DNA of 64,000 bases. It comes from Planctomycetota bacterium (GTDB lineage Bacteria; Planctomycetota; UBA1135; GCA-002686595). Under the pieces are notes generated by a model. It was not told where the DNA came from. It saw only the letters and a program-made list of their open reading frames with translations, and made no database searches. Shown here one piece after another: positions 54,528 through 63,963 of the stretch. Both the position numbers and the translations under genes were made by a program. Each line of letters starts with the position of its first letter. Position 1 is the stretch's first letter. The stretch spans positions 434,001 to 498,000 of the forward strand of contig JADJNY010000005.1 of NCBI GenBank assembly GCA_016714045.1, in the 5' to 3' direction.

Positions 54528-56234
54528 TCAGGGTACGGACGTCAGTCGGACCCAGTCGCGGCTCAGGCGCCGCGGAGAGTTCGAGTACCCCTGCAGGTAC
54601 GAGGACGCGCCCACGGTCGTCGGCACGTTCACCGTGACCGTCGCGCGTCCGAGGCCGTCGAACGTCCCCGCGGAGAGCACGTTCAGACCGGTGCGCGAGA
54701 GCCAGAGGGTTCCGATCACCCCGAGCACGGACGGCGTGGCCGCCAGCGTGGGGGAGACGAGCAGGAGCGCGGGTTTGCCCGGCTGACCGCGCAGTTCGAC
54801 GGTCACCTGACCGCCGGCGTGCGGAACGCCCGTGACGGTCACGTCGAGGCTCGTGGCCTCGAAGAGCTGGATCGTGCCGCCGCCGCCGGTCACGTTCGCA
54901 TGCACGCCCTTCGCGGCCACCGCGACCCGTCGGCCGTCCGCCGAGAGGTCGACATCGATGACCGAACCGGGGAGATCGACGCTGCGGATCGGCACGGCCG
55001 AGTCGCGCTCGTAGATGCGGAGCTCGGGTGCGGCACCGAACTGGTCGCCCCACTCGCCGAGCGCGACGCGGCGGCCGTTCGCGCTGAGGCAGATGTCGGA
55101 CACGGTGTTCTGCCACGCTCCCTGGCCGACGATCGAGTCCGTCATGAGGACGGTGAGCGTCGGAAGGTCAATCGTCTGCAGGACGACGCGCCGGAACGTG
55201 TCGGTGAAGTTGAAGCCCATCGCGAGCGTCGAGCCGTCGTCCGAGATGTCGAGCCGGTCGCAGTAGTTCGGGCCCGCGAGCGTGTGCGTCAGGACCAGCG
55301 AGTATTGCCCCGTCGTCGCGGAGCGGCGGAAGATGCGGACCTGGCCGTCGCTTCCGTAGGCCGCGTACGTTCCGTCCCCGGAGAGCGCCACCGCTTGGTA
55401 GAGCGGCACGAAGGGGAGCTGCGAGTACAGCATCTGTCCCGCAACGAGGTCGTGGATCTCGAAGCGAACACCGGCCAAGACCGCGAGCTTCGTTCCGTCC
55501 GCCGAGATGTCGAGGCCCGTGAACGCGCCCGCGTTCGGGATCGAGCGCGTCGTCAGAGGTGTCGCGCTCGTGGAAGAAAACGTCGCGACGTCGAGCGCGA
55601 AGTTCGTGTGGTTGAGCGACGCGACGACGAAGCGCGAGCCGTCGCGTGTCGCGCGCACGACGAACCGGTCGTGTGTGTTCGTCAGGGCCGGCCAGTTGTA
55701 GGTCCAGTTCGCGGCCGGGATCGTCGGTGAGAACGCCTTGACGACGAGTTGTCGCAGACCGGGCGTCGCGCACGGCACGTCGAACGCGGCCACGTGCACA
55801 TCGGTCGCGTCGGCTGAGCTCGTGCGATGTCGGAGGGTCACGACCGTGCTCGTCTGCTGCACGATCGGCAGCGGCGGATCCTGGTCGAACGACGAGAACA
55901 CGCGCGAGTAGTCCGCATAGGGACCCAGCGCCGTGAAGACCTGCGTGCCGGTCCCGCCGATCGAGACCACGCGGGGCGTCCAGCCTTCGACGCCGCTCGT
56001 ATGGCTCCAAACGCAGCCGTTCGAGAGGATCGGGAGCGTTCCCGGCCCGGTCGAGGTCGCGGGGGTGGGTACCGCCCCGATTGCGGTGGTGGAGCGCGGA
56101 CCGTTCGCGGTCATCGTCCACTGCTGCGAGGTGGCTTGCTGGGCCCCTGTGCCCGCGCTCGCCACCGCCGCCAAAAGTCCCCCGAAGACCCAACCTTGGC
56201 GGGTGAGCCCACCCAGCCCCGTGTTCTTAGCCAT
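54528..56234 (-). CDS. Secreted beta-propeller-like protein
   Basis: 568 residues from ATG at 56234, with GAGGAG about 6 nt upstream. Signal peptide around WVFGGLLAAVASAGTGA. Residues about 165-450 contain repeated blades of the type LDISADGTKLAVLAGVRFEI, LDISDDGSTLAMGFNF, ICLSANGRRVALGEWGD and VDLSADGRRVAVAAKGV, the S-x-DG-xx-hAh pattern of WD40/YVTN-like propellers. The last 100 residues (from about 465; GGQVTVELRGQPGKPALLLV, GLGRATVTVNVP) form a C-terminal beta domain I associate with exported proteins of these bacteria. Role unknown; it faces the giant protein gene, sharing a 706-nt upstream region. Confidence 0.78.
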   Translation of the reverse strand: MAKNTGLGGLTRQGWVFGGLLAAVASAGTGAQQATSQQWTMTANGPRSTTAIGAVPTPATSTGPGTLPILSNGCVWSHTSGVEGWTPRVVSIGGTGTQVFTALGPYADYSRVFSSFDQDPPLPIVQQTSTVVTLRHRTSSADATDVHVAAFDVPCATPGLRQLVVKAFSPTIPAANWTYNWPALTNTHDRFVVRATRDGSRFVVASLNHTNFALDVATFSSTSATPLTTRSIPNAGAFTGLDISADGTKLAVLAGVRFEIHDLVAGQMLYSQLPFVPLYQAVALSGDGTYAAYGSDGQVRIFRRSATTGQYSLVLTHTLAGPNYCDRLDISDDGSTLAMGFNFTDTFRRVVLQTIDLPTLTVLMTDSIVGQGAWQNTVSDICLSANGRRVALGEWGDQFGAAPELRIYERDSAVPIRSVDLPGSVIDVDLSADGRRVAVAAKGVHANVTGGGGTIQLFEATSLDVTVTGVPHAGGQVTVELRGQPGKPALLLVSPTLAATPSVLGVIGTLWLSRTGLNVLSAGTFDGLGRATVTVNVPTTVGASSYLQGYSNSPRRLSRDWVRLTSVP

Positions 56235-56940
56235 GTCGAACTCCTCTCGGGATGGTGCCTGCCGGAGCGCCACCCGTAGGTAGCTTCTGTCGTCGAGCAG
56301 CCGCGAAGGCCTGAAAGGGAATTCCTAAAAAGCAGCTTCGCTGTGCCCTCGGCTTGGCGCCGATGGGGCGAAGGGGCGAGGCCGCGATCCGCGCGAGGCG
56401 GACGCTCGCTTGCCGCGCCAGAGTGAACGTGCGCATGCGCGATGGGACGCGGCGGGCGTGTGCAAGCTCGAGTCGGATCAACGCAGTCGAGGGTGCCGCG
56501 GCGCACGACCTGCTCTCCAGTTCGGTGGTCCTCCGGCGCAGGTGTGCGCACCTCGCCGCGGAGGAAGCTGCTCGCGAGCGCAGTCGTCGTTCCTCGATCG
56601 ACGCGGTGCTTCGTCGCGTCGGCCTGATTGCAATTTCGAACAATGCGAGATGCTTCACGGCGTGGGCCGCGCGCGAGCTGACTACGTGGTTCCACGCAGT
56701 GATCCTGCGAGAAGCTCGCAACTTCGATTCAATCCAAGTTGCTGCATTGACGCACCCCTCCGGGTCTGGGAGCATGACGCCGCTCACGCAGGACGGGTTC
56801 GCGTGCCTCTCCGTCGGCTCACTCGCGTGCCGTCGCCGCGTCATCCAGTCCACCGCCCTCCCGCAAACACGCTCGTCCTCTCCGCTCCCCACGCCAGGGG
56901 CGGGGAACCGAACTTCGAGCGCGTCGAACTCTCCAGGCGC
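56235..56940. other. Divergent intergenic region, beta-propeller gene / giant secreted protein gene
   Basis: About 706 nt. Frames across it are open in several directions but show no recognisable protein. It contains lower-GC patches (about 56320-56345, 56625-56660 and 56700-56750) and the bipartite element at 56744-56779 before the giant gene. The promoter for the beta-propeller gene (minus) is not clear. Confidence 0.6.
56744..56779 (+). promoter_or_regulatory. Bipartite element GCATTGACG-N18-AGNATGACG, copy 2
   Basis: GCATTGACG (56744-56752) and AGCATGACG (56771-56779), 161 nt before the ATG at 56941. Same blocks and spacing as the element before the paralogue at 52454, while the sequences between and after differ. 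Confidence 0.5.
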
Positions 56941-59900
56941 ATGTACCGCATCATGCTCACTCTCCACCGCTCGTCGAGGTTGCTCTTCCACTTCTTTGCG
57001 ATCGCGTCGACGACGCTCGTCGGTTGGGCACAGGTCCGAACCTCGACTGCGCCTGCGACGACGCAGGCGACCCAGGCCTCCGGTTTCGTCTCGCCGTTCG
57101 CGCTCGGGCCGGGGCCGAACTGTCCGCCGGCCTCCACGGTTGGGTGCACGTCGGGCACGGTGCAGACGCAGACGTTCGTCGTCGAGTTCCCGACGACCAA
57201 CCTTTCACCGCAGTGCCCGGTGGGTTCCGCGACCGTGCCGCCGGAGTGTCAACCTCCGACGGGTCCGGGCATCGACACGCCGTCGATCGGCGCGCGCTTC
57301 GCGACGACCGACTGGAACAGCGCGCAGGTTCCGCCGAACCCGCTGGTGCCCAAGCTGCTCCTTCCGAAGTTCAACCCGCCCGCGGCCGGCTGTGGCCGGC
57401 TGCTGCAGGCCGAGTTGCAGTTCGAGGGCGCGGTGGAGGGCCAGGCGACGGTCGTGAACTCGTCGACCCTCTCCTCGTGCAACGCGACCTTGCGGCTCGA
57501 GACGGGCTTCCAGATCGCGAACGGAGCGCTCCTCACGCAGCCCTGCCAGTTCAACACGACGCTCGAGCGCACGGTCACCGTGCAGCCTGGTGCCGCGCCC
57601 CAGGTCTTCGAGTTGTGCTCGAAGACGACGCAGTGCCCCGACCTGCAGGCCACGCCGCCGCAGGCGCCGTTGTGCTTCACGGACCCCGCCGTCCTCGCGA
57701 ACAACTTCATCGGGGCCCCGGGCAGCACGATCGCCTTCGATCACAGCGCCACCGGCAACTCGTTCCACTCGGGTTGCGGCAACTCGACGTTCACGTTCTT
57801 GAACTGCTCGCGCGTCCGCGCGCGCGTCATCTACACGTTCTGCACGCCGACGCCGCCGGCGCCGACCCCGGACCAGGTCGCGACGTGCCGTGGTCAGTCG
57901 AAGCTGATCAACGTCCTTCTCAACGATACGTCGGACACGCCGCTCAACTGCACGCCGACCGCGGGCTGCACGACGGCTGCGCTCGAAGTCGCCTCCGCGC
58001 CCGCGAACGGCACGGCGGTCGTCACGACCGACGCGAGCTGCACGAACAGCCTCTGCAACCTGCGTTGCATCCAGTACACGCCCAACCCGAACTTCACGGG
58101 CGTCGACACGTTCACTTACCGGATCACGGACTCCGACTGCTGTTCGGCGACGACGACGGTCACGATCAACGTCTGTGAGATCACGGCTCCGAACGTGACG
58201 GCGACGGTGTGCGCCGGCGGGACCGTCCCCATCTGTCTCCCGTTCACGACCTCCGCGGGCTGTCCGACGCTGACGTGCGCGAACGTGACGGTCGGCACGC
58301 CGACGCAGGGCACGGTCGGCGCCGTGGGGACCTGCCCCGTCGGCGTCACCTGCACGACCGGCTGCTGCGTCAACTACACGGCGCCGACGAACCCGACCTC
58401 GAGCACCGCGTCCTTCCCGTACACGGTCTCGTCGCGCACGGGCTGCACGGCGACGGGCACGGTCACGGTGAACATCTGTTCCCTGACGGCGCCGGACGCG
58501 ACGGCGACGGAGTGTGCGAACGGCACGGTGGACATCTGCTTGCCGATCACCGCGACGGCGGCGTGCGGCACGATCACGTGCTCGAACGTGACGTTCTCGG
58601 CCGTGACGGGCGGCGGCACGGTCGCGGCCTCGCCGTCGTGCGGTGTGACCTGCCCGGCTCCGGGTTGCTGCGTGCGCTACAACGCGACGGGCAGCACGGG
58701 CAACACGGCCACGTTCACCTACACGGTGACCTCGCCGGCGGTCGCGGGTTGCACCGCGACGGGCACGGTGACGGTGAACATCTGCCGTCTGACGGCGCCC
58801 AACGCGACCGCCACGGTGTGCGCGAACGGCACGGTGGACATCTGTCTTCCGATCACGGCGACGGCGGCGTGCGGCACGATCACGTGCTCGAACGTGACGT
58901 TCTCGGCGGTGACGGGCGGCGGCACGGTCGCGGCCTCGCCGTCGTGCGGCGTCGCCTGCCCGACTCCGGGTTGCTGCGTGCGCTACAACGCGACGGGCAG
59001 CACGGGCAACACGGCCACGTTCACCTACACGGTGACCTCGCCGGCGGTCGCGGGTTGCACCGCGACGGGCACGGTGACGGTCAACATCTGCCGTCTCACG
59101 GCCCCGAACGCGACGGCGACGGTGTGCGAGAACGGCACGGTGGACATCTGCTTGCCGATCACGGCGACGGCGGCGTGCGGCACGATCACGTGCTCGAACG
59201 TGACGTTCTCGGCGGTGACGGGCGGCGGCACGGTCGCCGCCTCGCCGTCGTGCGGCGTGACCTGCCCGGCTCCGGGTTGCTGCGTGCGCTACAACGCGAC
59301 GGGCAGCACGGGTGGCACGGCGACGTTCACCTACACGGTGACTTCGCCGGCGGTCGCGGGTTGCACGGCGCAAGGCACCGTCACGGTCAACATCTGCCGT
59401 CTGACGGCCCCGAACGCGACGGCGACGGTGTGCGAGAACGGCACGGTGGACATCTGCTTGCCGATCACGGCGACGTCGGCGTGCGGCACGATCACGTGCT
59501 CGAACGTGACGTTCTCGGCGGTGACGGGTGGCGGCACAGTCGCGGCTTCGCCGTCGTGCGGTGTGACTTGCCCGGCTCCGGGTTGCTGCGTGCGCTACAA
59601 CGCGACGGGCAGCACCGGCAACACGGCGACGTTCACGTACACGGTGACCTCGCCGGCGGTCGCGGGTTGCACCGCGACGGGCACGGTGACGGTCAACATC
59701 TGCCGTCTGACGGCGCCGAACGCGACCGCGACGGTGTGCGCGAACGGCACGGTGGACATCTGCTTGCCGATCACGGCGACGTCGGCGTGCGGCACGATCA
59801 CGTGCTCGAACGTGACGTTCTCGGCGGTGACGGGCGGCGGCACGGTCGCGGCCTCGCCGTCGTGCGGTGTGACCTGCCCGGCTCCGGGTTGCTGCGTGCG

Positions 59901-62847
59901 CTACAACGCGACGGGCAGCACGGGTAACACGGCCACGTTCACCTACACGGTGACCTCGCCGGCGGTCGCGGGTTGCACGGCTCAGGGCACGGTGACGGTG
60001 AACATCTGCCGGCTGACGGCGCCCAACGCGACCGCCACGGTGTGCGCGAACGGCACGGTGGACATCTGTCTTCCGATCACGGCGACGGCGGCGTGCGGCA
60101 CGATCACGTGCTCGAACGTGACGTTCTCGGCGGTGACGGGCGGCGGCACGGTCGCGGCCTCGCCGTCGTGCGGCGTCGCCTGCCCGGCTCCGGGTTGCTG
60201 CGTGCGCTACAACGCGACGGGCAGCACGGGCAACACGGCGACGTTCACGTACACGGTGACCTCGCCGGCTGTCGCGGGTTGCACCGCGACGGGAACGGTG
60301 ACGGTCAACATCTGCCGTCTCACGGCCCCGAACGTCACGGCGACGGTCTGCGGGACGGGGACGGTGGACATCTGTCTCCCGATCACGGCCACGACGGCGT
60401 GCGGCACGATCACGTGCTCGAACGTGACGTTGTCGGCGGTGACGGGCGGCGGCACGGTCGCGGTCTCGCCGTCGTGCGGCGTCGCCTGCCCGGCTCCGGG
60501 CTGCTGCGTGCGCTACAACGCGACGGGCAGCACGGGCAACACGGCGACGTTCACGTACACGGTGACCTCGCCGGCGGTCGCGGGTTGCACGGCTCAGGGC
60601 ACGGTGACGGTCAACATCTGCCGTCTGACGACCCCGAACCAAACGGCCACGGTGTGCGCCGGCGGGTTCGTCGACATCTGCCTCCCGTTCACCTTCAGCG
60701 GGACGTGCGGCACGCTCACGTGCTCCAACATCACGCTCGGCGCCGCCTCCCAGGGCACGCTCGGTGCGGTCGGCACCTGCCCGGCGCAGACGCCCTGCAC
60801 TTCGGGCTGCTGCGTCCGGTACACGGCGCCCGCGACCCCGAGCGGAACCACGGCGACGTTCACCTACACGGCGACGGCCCCGGGCATCCCGGGCTGCACG
60901 TCGACGGGCACGGTCACCGTCAACATCTGCACGCTGACCACGCCGAACGTCACGGCGCGCGTCTGCCCGGGCGGCCAGGTCCCGATCTGCCTGCCCTTCA
61001 CCTTCACCGGTTCGTGCGGGACAGTGAACTGCTCCAACGTGACCGTCGGTGCGGCCTCGCAGGGCACGGTCAGCGCGCCGGGCGCCTGCCCGGGTGGTAC
61101 GGCGTGCACGACCGGTTGCTGCGTGATCTACACGGCGCCGGCGAACCCGACCTCGGGAACGGCGACGTTCCCGTACACGGTGACGTCCGGCGGCTGTCAG
61201 TCGACCGGCACGGTGACCGTGACGATCTGCCTCCTGAACATCGGTCCCGACGAGGCCGAGACGTGCCCGGGTGAACCCGTCACGATCGACGTCGTCGCCG
61301 ACGACTCGGTCACGGGCACGGGGTGCGGGTCGATCGACTGCCACACGCTCGTCGTGCTGACGCAGCCGCCCGCGAACTGCGGCACGGTGTCCATCACGCC
61401 GGGCTGCATCGCTGGCTCGCCGTGCTCGAGCTGCCGCCTCGTCTTCACTCCGACCGGGAGCTTCGTGGGCACGTGCACCTTCACCTACGGGGTGAGCACG
61501 TCGACGACGCCGGCCTGCCAGGGTGTCGGCACGGTCACCGTGACGGTGAACCCGAAGCCGGACGCGGTGGACGACGTGTTCGAGTTCGACCCGACGCAGC
61601 CGGACCCGATCGAGCTCGACATCCTCGCGAACGACTCGCCGGGCGCGCCCTGCCTCTTCGCGAACCCGCCGGTGGACTGCACGCGTCCGCTGCCGTGCTT
61701 CCCGACGCTCCCGCAGCACGGCACCGTGACGTTCAACCCCGTGACGCGGCTGGCCGAGTACACGCGCGGGCCGACCTTCCCCGAGACCGGGGACAGCTTC
61801 TGCTACCGCATCTACAACGACTGCGGTTGCGAAGACACGGCCTGCGTCGTGATCCGGCCGATCGAGCCCTGCCCGCCCGTGAACCGTCACGACTGCGGCT
61901 CGCTCCTGCTCTACCCCGAGTTCGACAACCGGATGGGCTCGAAGACGCTGGTCACGGTCACCGACGCCTGCTGCGGTGGCACCGGACAGAACGTCCGCAT
62001 CGAGATCATCTTCATCAACAAGTCGAACTGCCTCGAGACGAACCGCACGTACGTGCTGACGCCGTGCGACACGCTCACGTTCCTGACCAGCGCGGTCGGC
62101 AGCGCGAACACGCGTGGCTACCTGTACCTCTACGCGAAGACCCTGACCGCCACGACGGGCAACCCGCTCGGCACGCCGATCGTCTTCAACCAGCTGATCG
62201 GCATGGAGACGATGATCAACGGCATCACGAGCTTCCAGTACTCGCTGAACGCCGTGTCGTTCCGCGGCCTGGGTGATCCGTTCGCGCTCAACGACGACGA
62301 CGGCGACGGCGTGCGCGACCTGAACGGTCCGAACGCTGCGCTCCCCGAGTACGAACGCGCGCCGGATCGCATCCTGATCCCGCGCTTCTTGGGACAGGAC
62401 CTGCCCGGTGGGTCCTACTCCAGCGAGATGGTCCTCGTGAACCTGAGCGGCGGTCGTCAGTTCCAGACGGTGGTCGACATCACCGGCTACAACGACAACG
62501 AGGTTCCGTTCTCGGGCCAGTACCAGTTCTACTGCTGGGACAAGGTGCCGCTGACGACCCTCAGCGCGATGACCCTGAACTCGTCGCTCGCGTACCTCAA
62601 CGATCCGCGTGAGATCGTCGGCCTCTCCGATCGCGAGGCGGGCTGGATGATCCTCAACGGCAACGTGGCGTACAGCAGCGCCGAGACGATCCTCGACCCG
62701 GCGATCTACGCGGTGCTCATCGAGACGGCGAACGGTTCGATCGCCGCCGACCTGCCCTTCGAGCTCTGCGCCCAGGAAAACGGGGCGCTGCTCCCGACCG
62801 GCCTGTTCGGCAACGGACCCAACGCCCAGAACGGCGACAACCAGTGA
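56941..62847 (+). CDS. Giant Cys-rich secreted repeat protein with shared C-terminal domain (paralogue B)
   Basis: 1968 residues from ATG at 56941 (ATG 56953 also possible). Signal peptide ending near LVGWAQ. Order: choice-of-anchor-E-like domain (about 85-310; LLLPKFNPPAAGCGRLLQAE, EGAVEGQATVVNSS); an Ig/cadherin-like unit with VLLNDTSDTPLNC, YTPNPNFTGVDTFTYRITD; a diverged repeat; seven nearly identical 102-residue repeats (58483-60624), each with ten cysteines (such as TATVCANGTVDICLPITATA and CPAPGCCVRYNATGSTGNTA); three diverged repeats; another Ig-like unit (VDDVFEFDPTQPDPIELDIL); and the C-terminal domain shared with its neighbours (CGSLLLYPEFDNRMGSKTLV, NDDDGDGVRDLNGPN, closing NGALLPTGLFGNGPN). 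Probably a long disulfide-stabilised surface or matrix fibre; adhesion is only a guess. Confidence 0.85.
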   Translation: MYRIMLTLHRSSRLLFHFFAIASTTLVGWAQVRTSTAPATTQATQASGFVSPFALGPGPNCPPASTVGCTSGTVQTQTFVVEFPTTNLSPQCPVGSATVPPECQPPTGPGIDTPSIGARFATTDWNSAQVPPNPLVPKLLLPKFNPPAAGCGRLLQAELQFEGAVEGQATVVNSSTLSSCNATLRLETGFQIANGALLTQPCQFNTTLERTVTVQPGAAPQVFELCSKTTQCPDLQATPPQAPLCFTDPAVLANNFIGAPGSTIAFDHSATGNSFHSGCGNSTFTFLNCSRVRARVIYTFCTPTPPAPTPDQVATCRGQSKLINVLLNDTSDTPLNCTPTAGCTTAALEVASAPANGTAVVTTDASCTNSLCNLRCIQYTPNPNFTGVDTFTYRITDSDCCSATTTVTINVCEITAPNVTATVCAGGTVPICLPFTTSAGCPTLTCANVTVGTPTQGTVGAVGTCPVGVTCTTGCCVNYTAPTNPTSSTASFPYTVSSRTGCTATGTVTVNICSLTAPDATATECANGTVDICLPITATAACGTITCSNVTFSAVTGGGTVAASPSCGVTCPAPGCCVRYNATGSTGNTATFTYTVTSPAVAGCTATGTVTVNICRLTAPNATATVCANGTVDICLPITATAACGTITCSNVTFSAVTGGGTVAASPSCGVACPTPGCCVRYNATGSTGNTATFTYTVTSPAVAGCTATGTVTVNICRLTAPNATATVCENGTVDICLPITATAACGTITCSNVTFSAVTGGGTVAASPSCGVTCPAPGCCVRYNATGSTGGTATFTYTVTSPAVAGCTAQGTVTVNICRLTAPNATATVCENGTVDICLPITATSACGTITCSNVTFSAVTGGGTVAASPSCGVTCPAPGCCVRYNATGSTGNTATFTYTVTSPAVAGCTATGTVTVNICRLTAPNATATVCANGTVDICLPITATSACGTITCSNVTFSAVTGGGTVAASPSCGVTCPAPGCCVRYNATGSTGNTATFTYTVTSPAVAGCTAQGTVTVNICRLTAPNATATVCANGTVDICLPITATAACGTITCSNVTFSAVTGGGTVAASPSCGVACPAPGCCVRYNATGSTGNTATFTYTVTSPAVAGCTATGTVTVNICRLTAPNVTATVCGTGTVDICLPITATTACGTITCSNVTLSAVTGGGTVAVSPSCGVACPAPGCCVRYNATGSTGNTATFTYTVTSPAVAGCTAQGTVTVNICRLTTPNQTATVCAGGFVDICLPFTFSGTCGTLTCSNITLGAASQGTLGAVGTCPAQTPCTSGCCVRYTAPATPSGTTATFTYTATAPGIPGCTSTGTVTVNICTLTTPNVTARVCPGGQVPICLPFTFTGSCGTVNCSNVTVGAASQGTVSAPGACPGGTACTTGCCVIYTAPANPTSGTATFPYTVTSGGCQSTGTVTVTICLLNIGPDEAETCPGEPVTIDVVADDSVTGTGCGSIDCHTLVVLTQPPANCGTVSITPGCIAGSPCSSCRLVFTPTGSFVGTCTFTYGVSTSTTPACQGVGTVTVTVNPKPDAVDDVFEFDPTQPDPIELDILANDSPGAPCLFANPPVDCTRPLPCFPTLPQHGTVTFNPVTRLAEYTRGPTFPETGDSFCYRIYNDCGCEDTACVVIRPIEPCPPVNRHDCGSLLLYPEFDNRMGSKTLVTVTDACCGGTGQNVRIEIIFINKSNCLETNRTYVLTPCDTLTFLTSAVGSANTRGYLYLYAKTLTATTGNPLGTPIVFNQLIGMETMINGITSFQYSLNAVSFRGLGDPFALNDDDGDGVRDLNGPNAALPEYERAPDRILIPRFLGQDLPGGSYSSEMVLVNLSGGRQFQTVVDITGYNDNEVPFSGQYQFYCWDKVPLTTLSAMTLNSSLAYLNDPREIVGLSDREAGWMILNGNVAYSSAETILDPAIYAVLIETANGSIAADLPFELCAQENGALLPTGLFGNGPNAQNGDNQ
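58483..60624 (+). repeat. Seven tandem 306-bp coding repeats
   Basis: Units start at 58483, 58789, 59095, 59401, 59707, 60013 and 60319, exact period 306. Each begins CTGACGGC or CTCACGGC and codes for LTAPxATATxC. Copies differ by few bases, mostly silent or in a few set positions (VC/EC, TA/TS at residue 26, TC/AC before PAPGCC, TAT/TAQ near the end), a mosaic pattern that points to recent duplication and gene conversion. Diverged relatives flank both sides (about 58177, 60625, 60934). Confidence 0.95.
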
Positions 62848-62891
62848 CCGAGGTTCCTTCCCGAGGTTCCCGACTGCCTGCTCAAGCCACC

Positions 62892-63890
62892 ATGAAGCTC
62901 ATCCAATCCGCACTGCTCCTCGCCGCCCTTGGTGTCAGCTCGCTCTGTCCGTTCGCGTCCGCGGACGGACGGAACCCGGGCAGCTTGCTCATCTTCCCCG
63001 AGTACGACCACGGTCCCGGCAAGGACACGTTGCTCACGGTCACGAACACGAGCCCCGATGGCGGAGTGCGCGTGCACTTCTACTACGTCGGCGGAGTGCC
63101 GGGGAACTTGTGCGATCGCTCGAACCGCACGGAGACCCTCACGCCGAGCGACACGCTCACCTTGCTGACGTCCGCGCACAGCGGGCAGCCGCCGACCGGC
63201 AACAAGTACAAGGGCTACGTGTACTGCTACGCGGAGAACGCGGCGGGCGCGCCGATCTCGTTCAACTTCCTGGTGGGGGACATGATCGTCGTCGACGGCA
63301 ACACCGCGTTGCAGTACGCGATCAACCCGCTCGTCTACAAGGCGAAACCGCCGACGAGCCAGCCGACGGACGTGGACGCGGACGGCGTTCGCGACCTGAA
63401 CGACATCGAGTACGAAGGCTCGCCCGACCGCGTGTTCATCCCGCGCTTCATGGGCCAGGGCAGCGACCACCAGAGTGAGCTGATCCTGCTGTCGCTCACC
63501 GGCGGCGCGAGCTTCACGAACGTCGTGAATTTCCTGATGTTCAACGACAACGAAGAGGTCTTCTCCGCCCAGCACACGTTCAGCTGCTGGAAGAAGGTCC
63601 CGCTCTCCACGATCTCGGCCATGTTCGGCAACACCTTCCTCCACAACTCGACGACCGACGCGGTCTCCGAGATCGTGGGGGCCACGAACTACGAGAGCGG
63701 CTGGATCATCATCGACGGCAACGTCGCCTACTCGACGGCGCGCCAGTTCGCGGATCCGGCGATCGTTGCGGTCCTCGTCGAGAAGGCTGGAGCGGCGCCG
63801 AACAACACGGGCGCAGAGCTTCCGTGGTTCACGGGCAAGCAGTTCAACGGCGACCTCCTGCCGACCGGGATCAACGGCGACTCGAACTGA
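62892..63890 (+). CDS. Secreted stand-alone version of the shared C-terminal domain (paralogue C)
   Basis: 332 residues from ATG at 62892, 44 nt after the giant gene, so likely cotranscribed. Signal peptide MKLIQSALLLAALGVSSLCP, cleavage near ASA. The whole mature protein is the shared domain: GSLLIFPEYDHGPGKDTLLT, TETLTPSDTLTLLTS, calcium-loop-like DVDADGVRDLND, VFIPRFMGQGSDHQSELILL, FNDNEEVFSAQHTFSCWKK, and closing NGDLLPTGINGDSN. It lacks most of the cysteines of the other two (only a few remain). Its minimal form defines the domain borders. Function unknown. Confidence 0.8.
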   Translation: MKLIQSALLLAALGVSSLCPFASADGRNPGSLLIFPEYDHGPGKDTLLTVTNTSPDGGVRVHFYYVGGVPGNLCDRSNRTETLTPSDTLTLLTSAHSGQPPTGNKYKGYVYCYAENAAGAPISFNFLVGDMIVVDGNTALQYAINPLVYKAKPPTSQPTDVDADGVRDLNDIEYEGSPDRVFIPRFMGQGSDHQSELILLSLTGGASFTNVVNFLMFNDNEEVFSAQHTFSCWKKVPLSTISAMFGNTFLHNSTTDAVSEIVGATNYESGWIIIDGNVAYSTARQFADPAIVAVLVEKAGAAPNNTGAELPWFTGKQFNGDLLPTGINGDSN

Positions 63891-63938
63891 GCTCGTCACG
63901 TTCCTGACCGGCGCTGCGTCCTGGCACCGGTTTCCCAC

Positions 63939-63963
63939 GCGGCCCTCCTCAACGGAGGGCCGC
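63939..63963 (+). terminator. Hairpin downstream of the secreted-protein cluster
   Basis: Perfect 10-bp stem gcggccctcc / ggagggccgc with 5-nt loop, 48 nt after the stop of the last gene. T-rich tail is weak (atcgctt). Confidence 0.6.

Noticed and set aside
58483..60624. CRISPR array or mobile element suggested by regular repeats
   Set aside because: 306-bp units are contiguous, in frame and code for a protein domain; there are no spacers or cas genes.
58483..60930. Assigning the repeats to the YTV domain of Cys-rich planctomycete cell wall proteins
   Set aside because: Each unit does contain TYTV, but length, spacing and cysteine pattern differ from what I remember of that shorter domain; not safe without a profile search.
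57205..61890. A 1561-codon open frame opposite the giant gene, with internal periodicity
   Set aside because: Periodicity is copied from the 306-bp coding repeats of the plus strand; composition is Arg/Ala/Asp-rich without conserved features.
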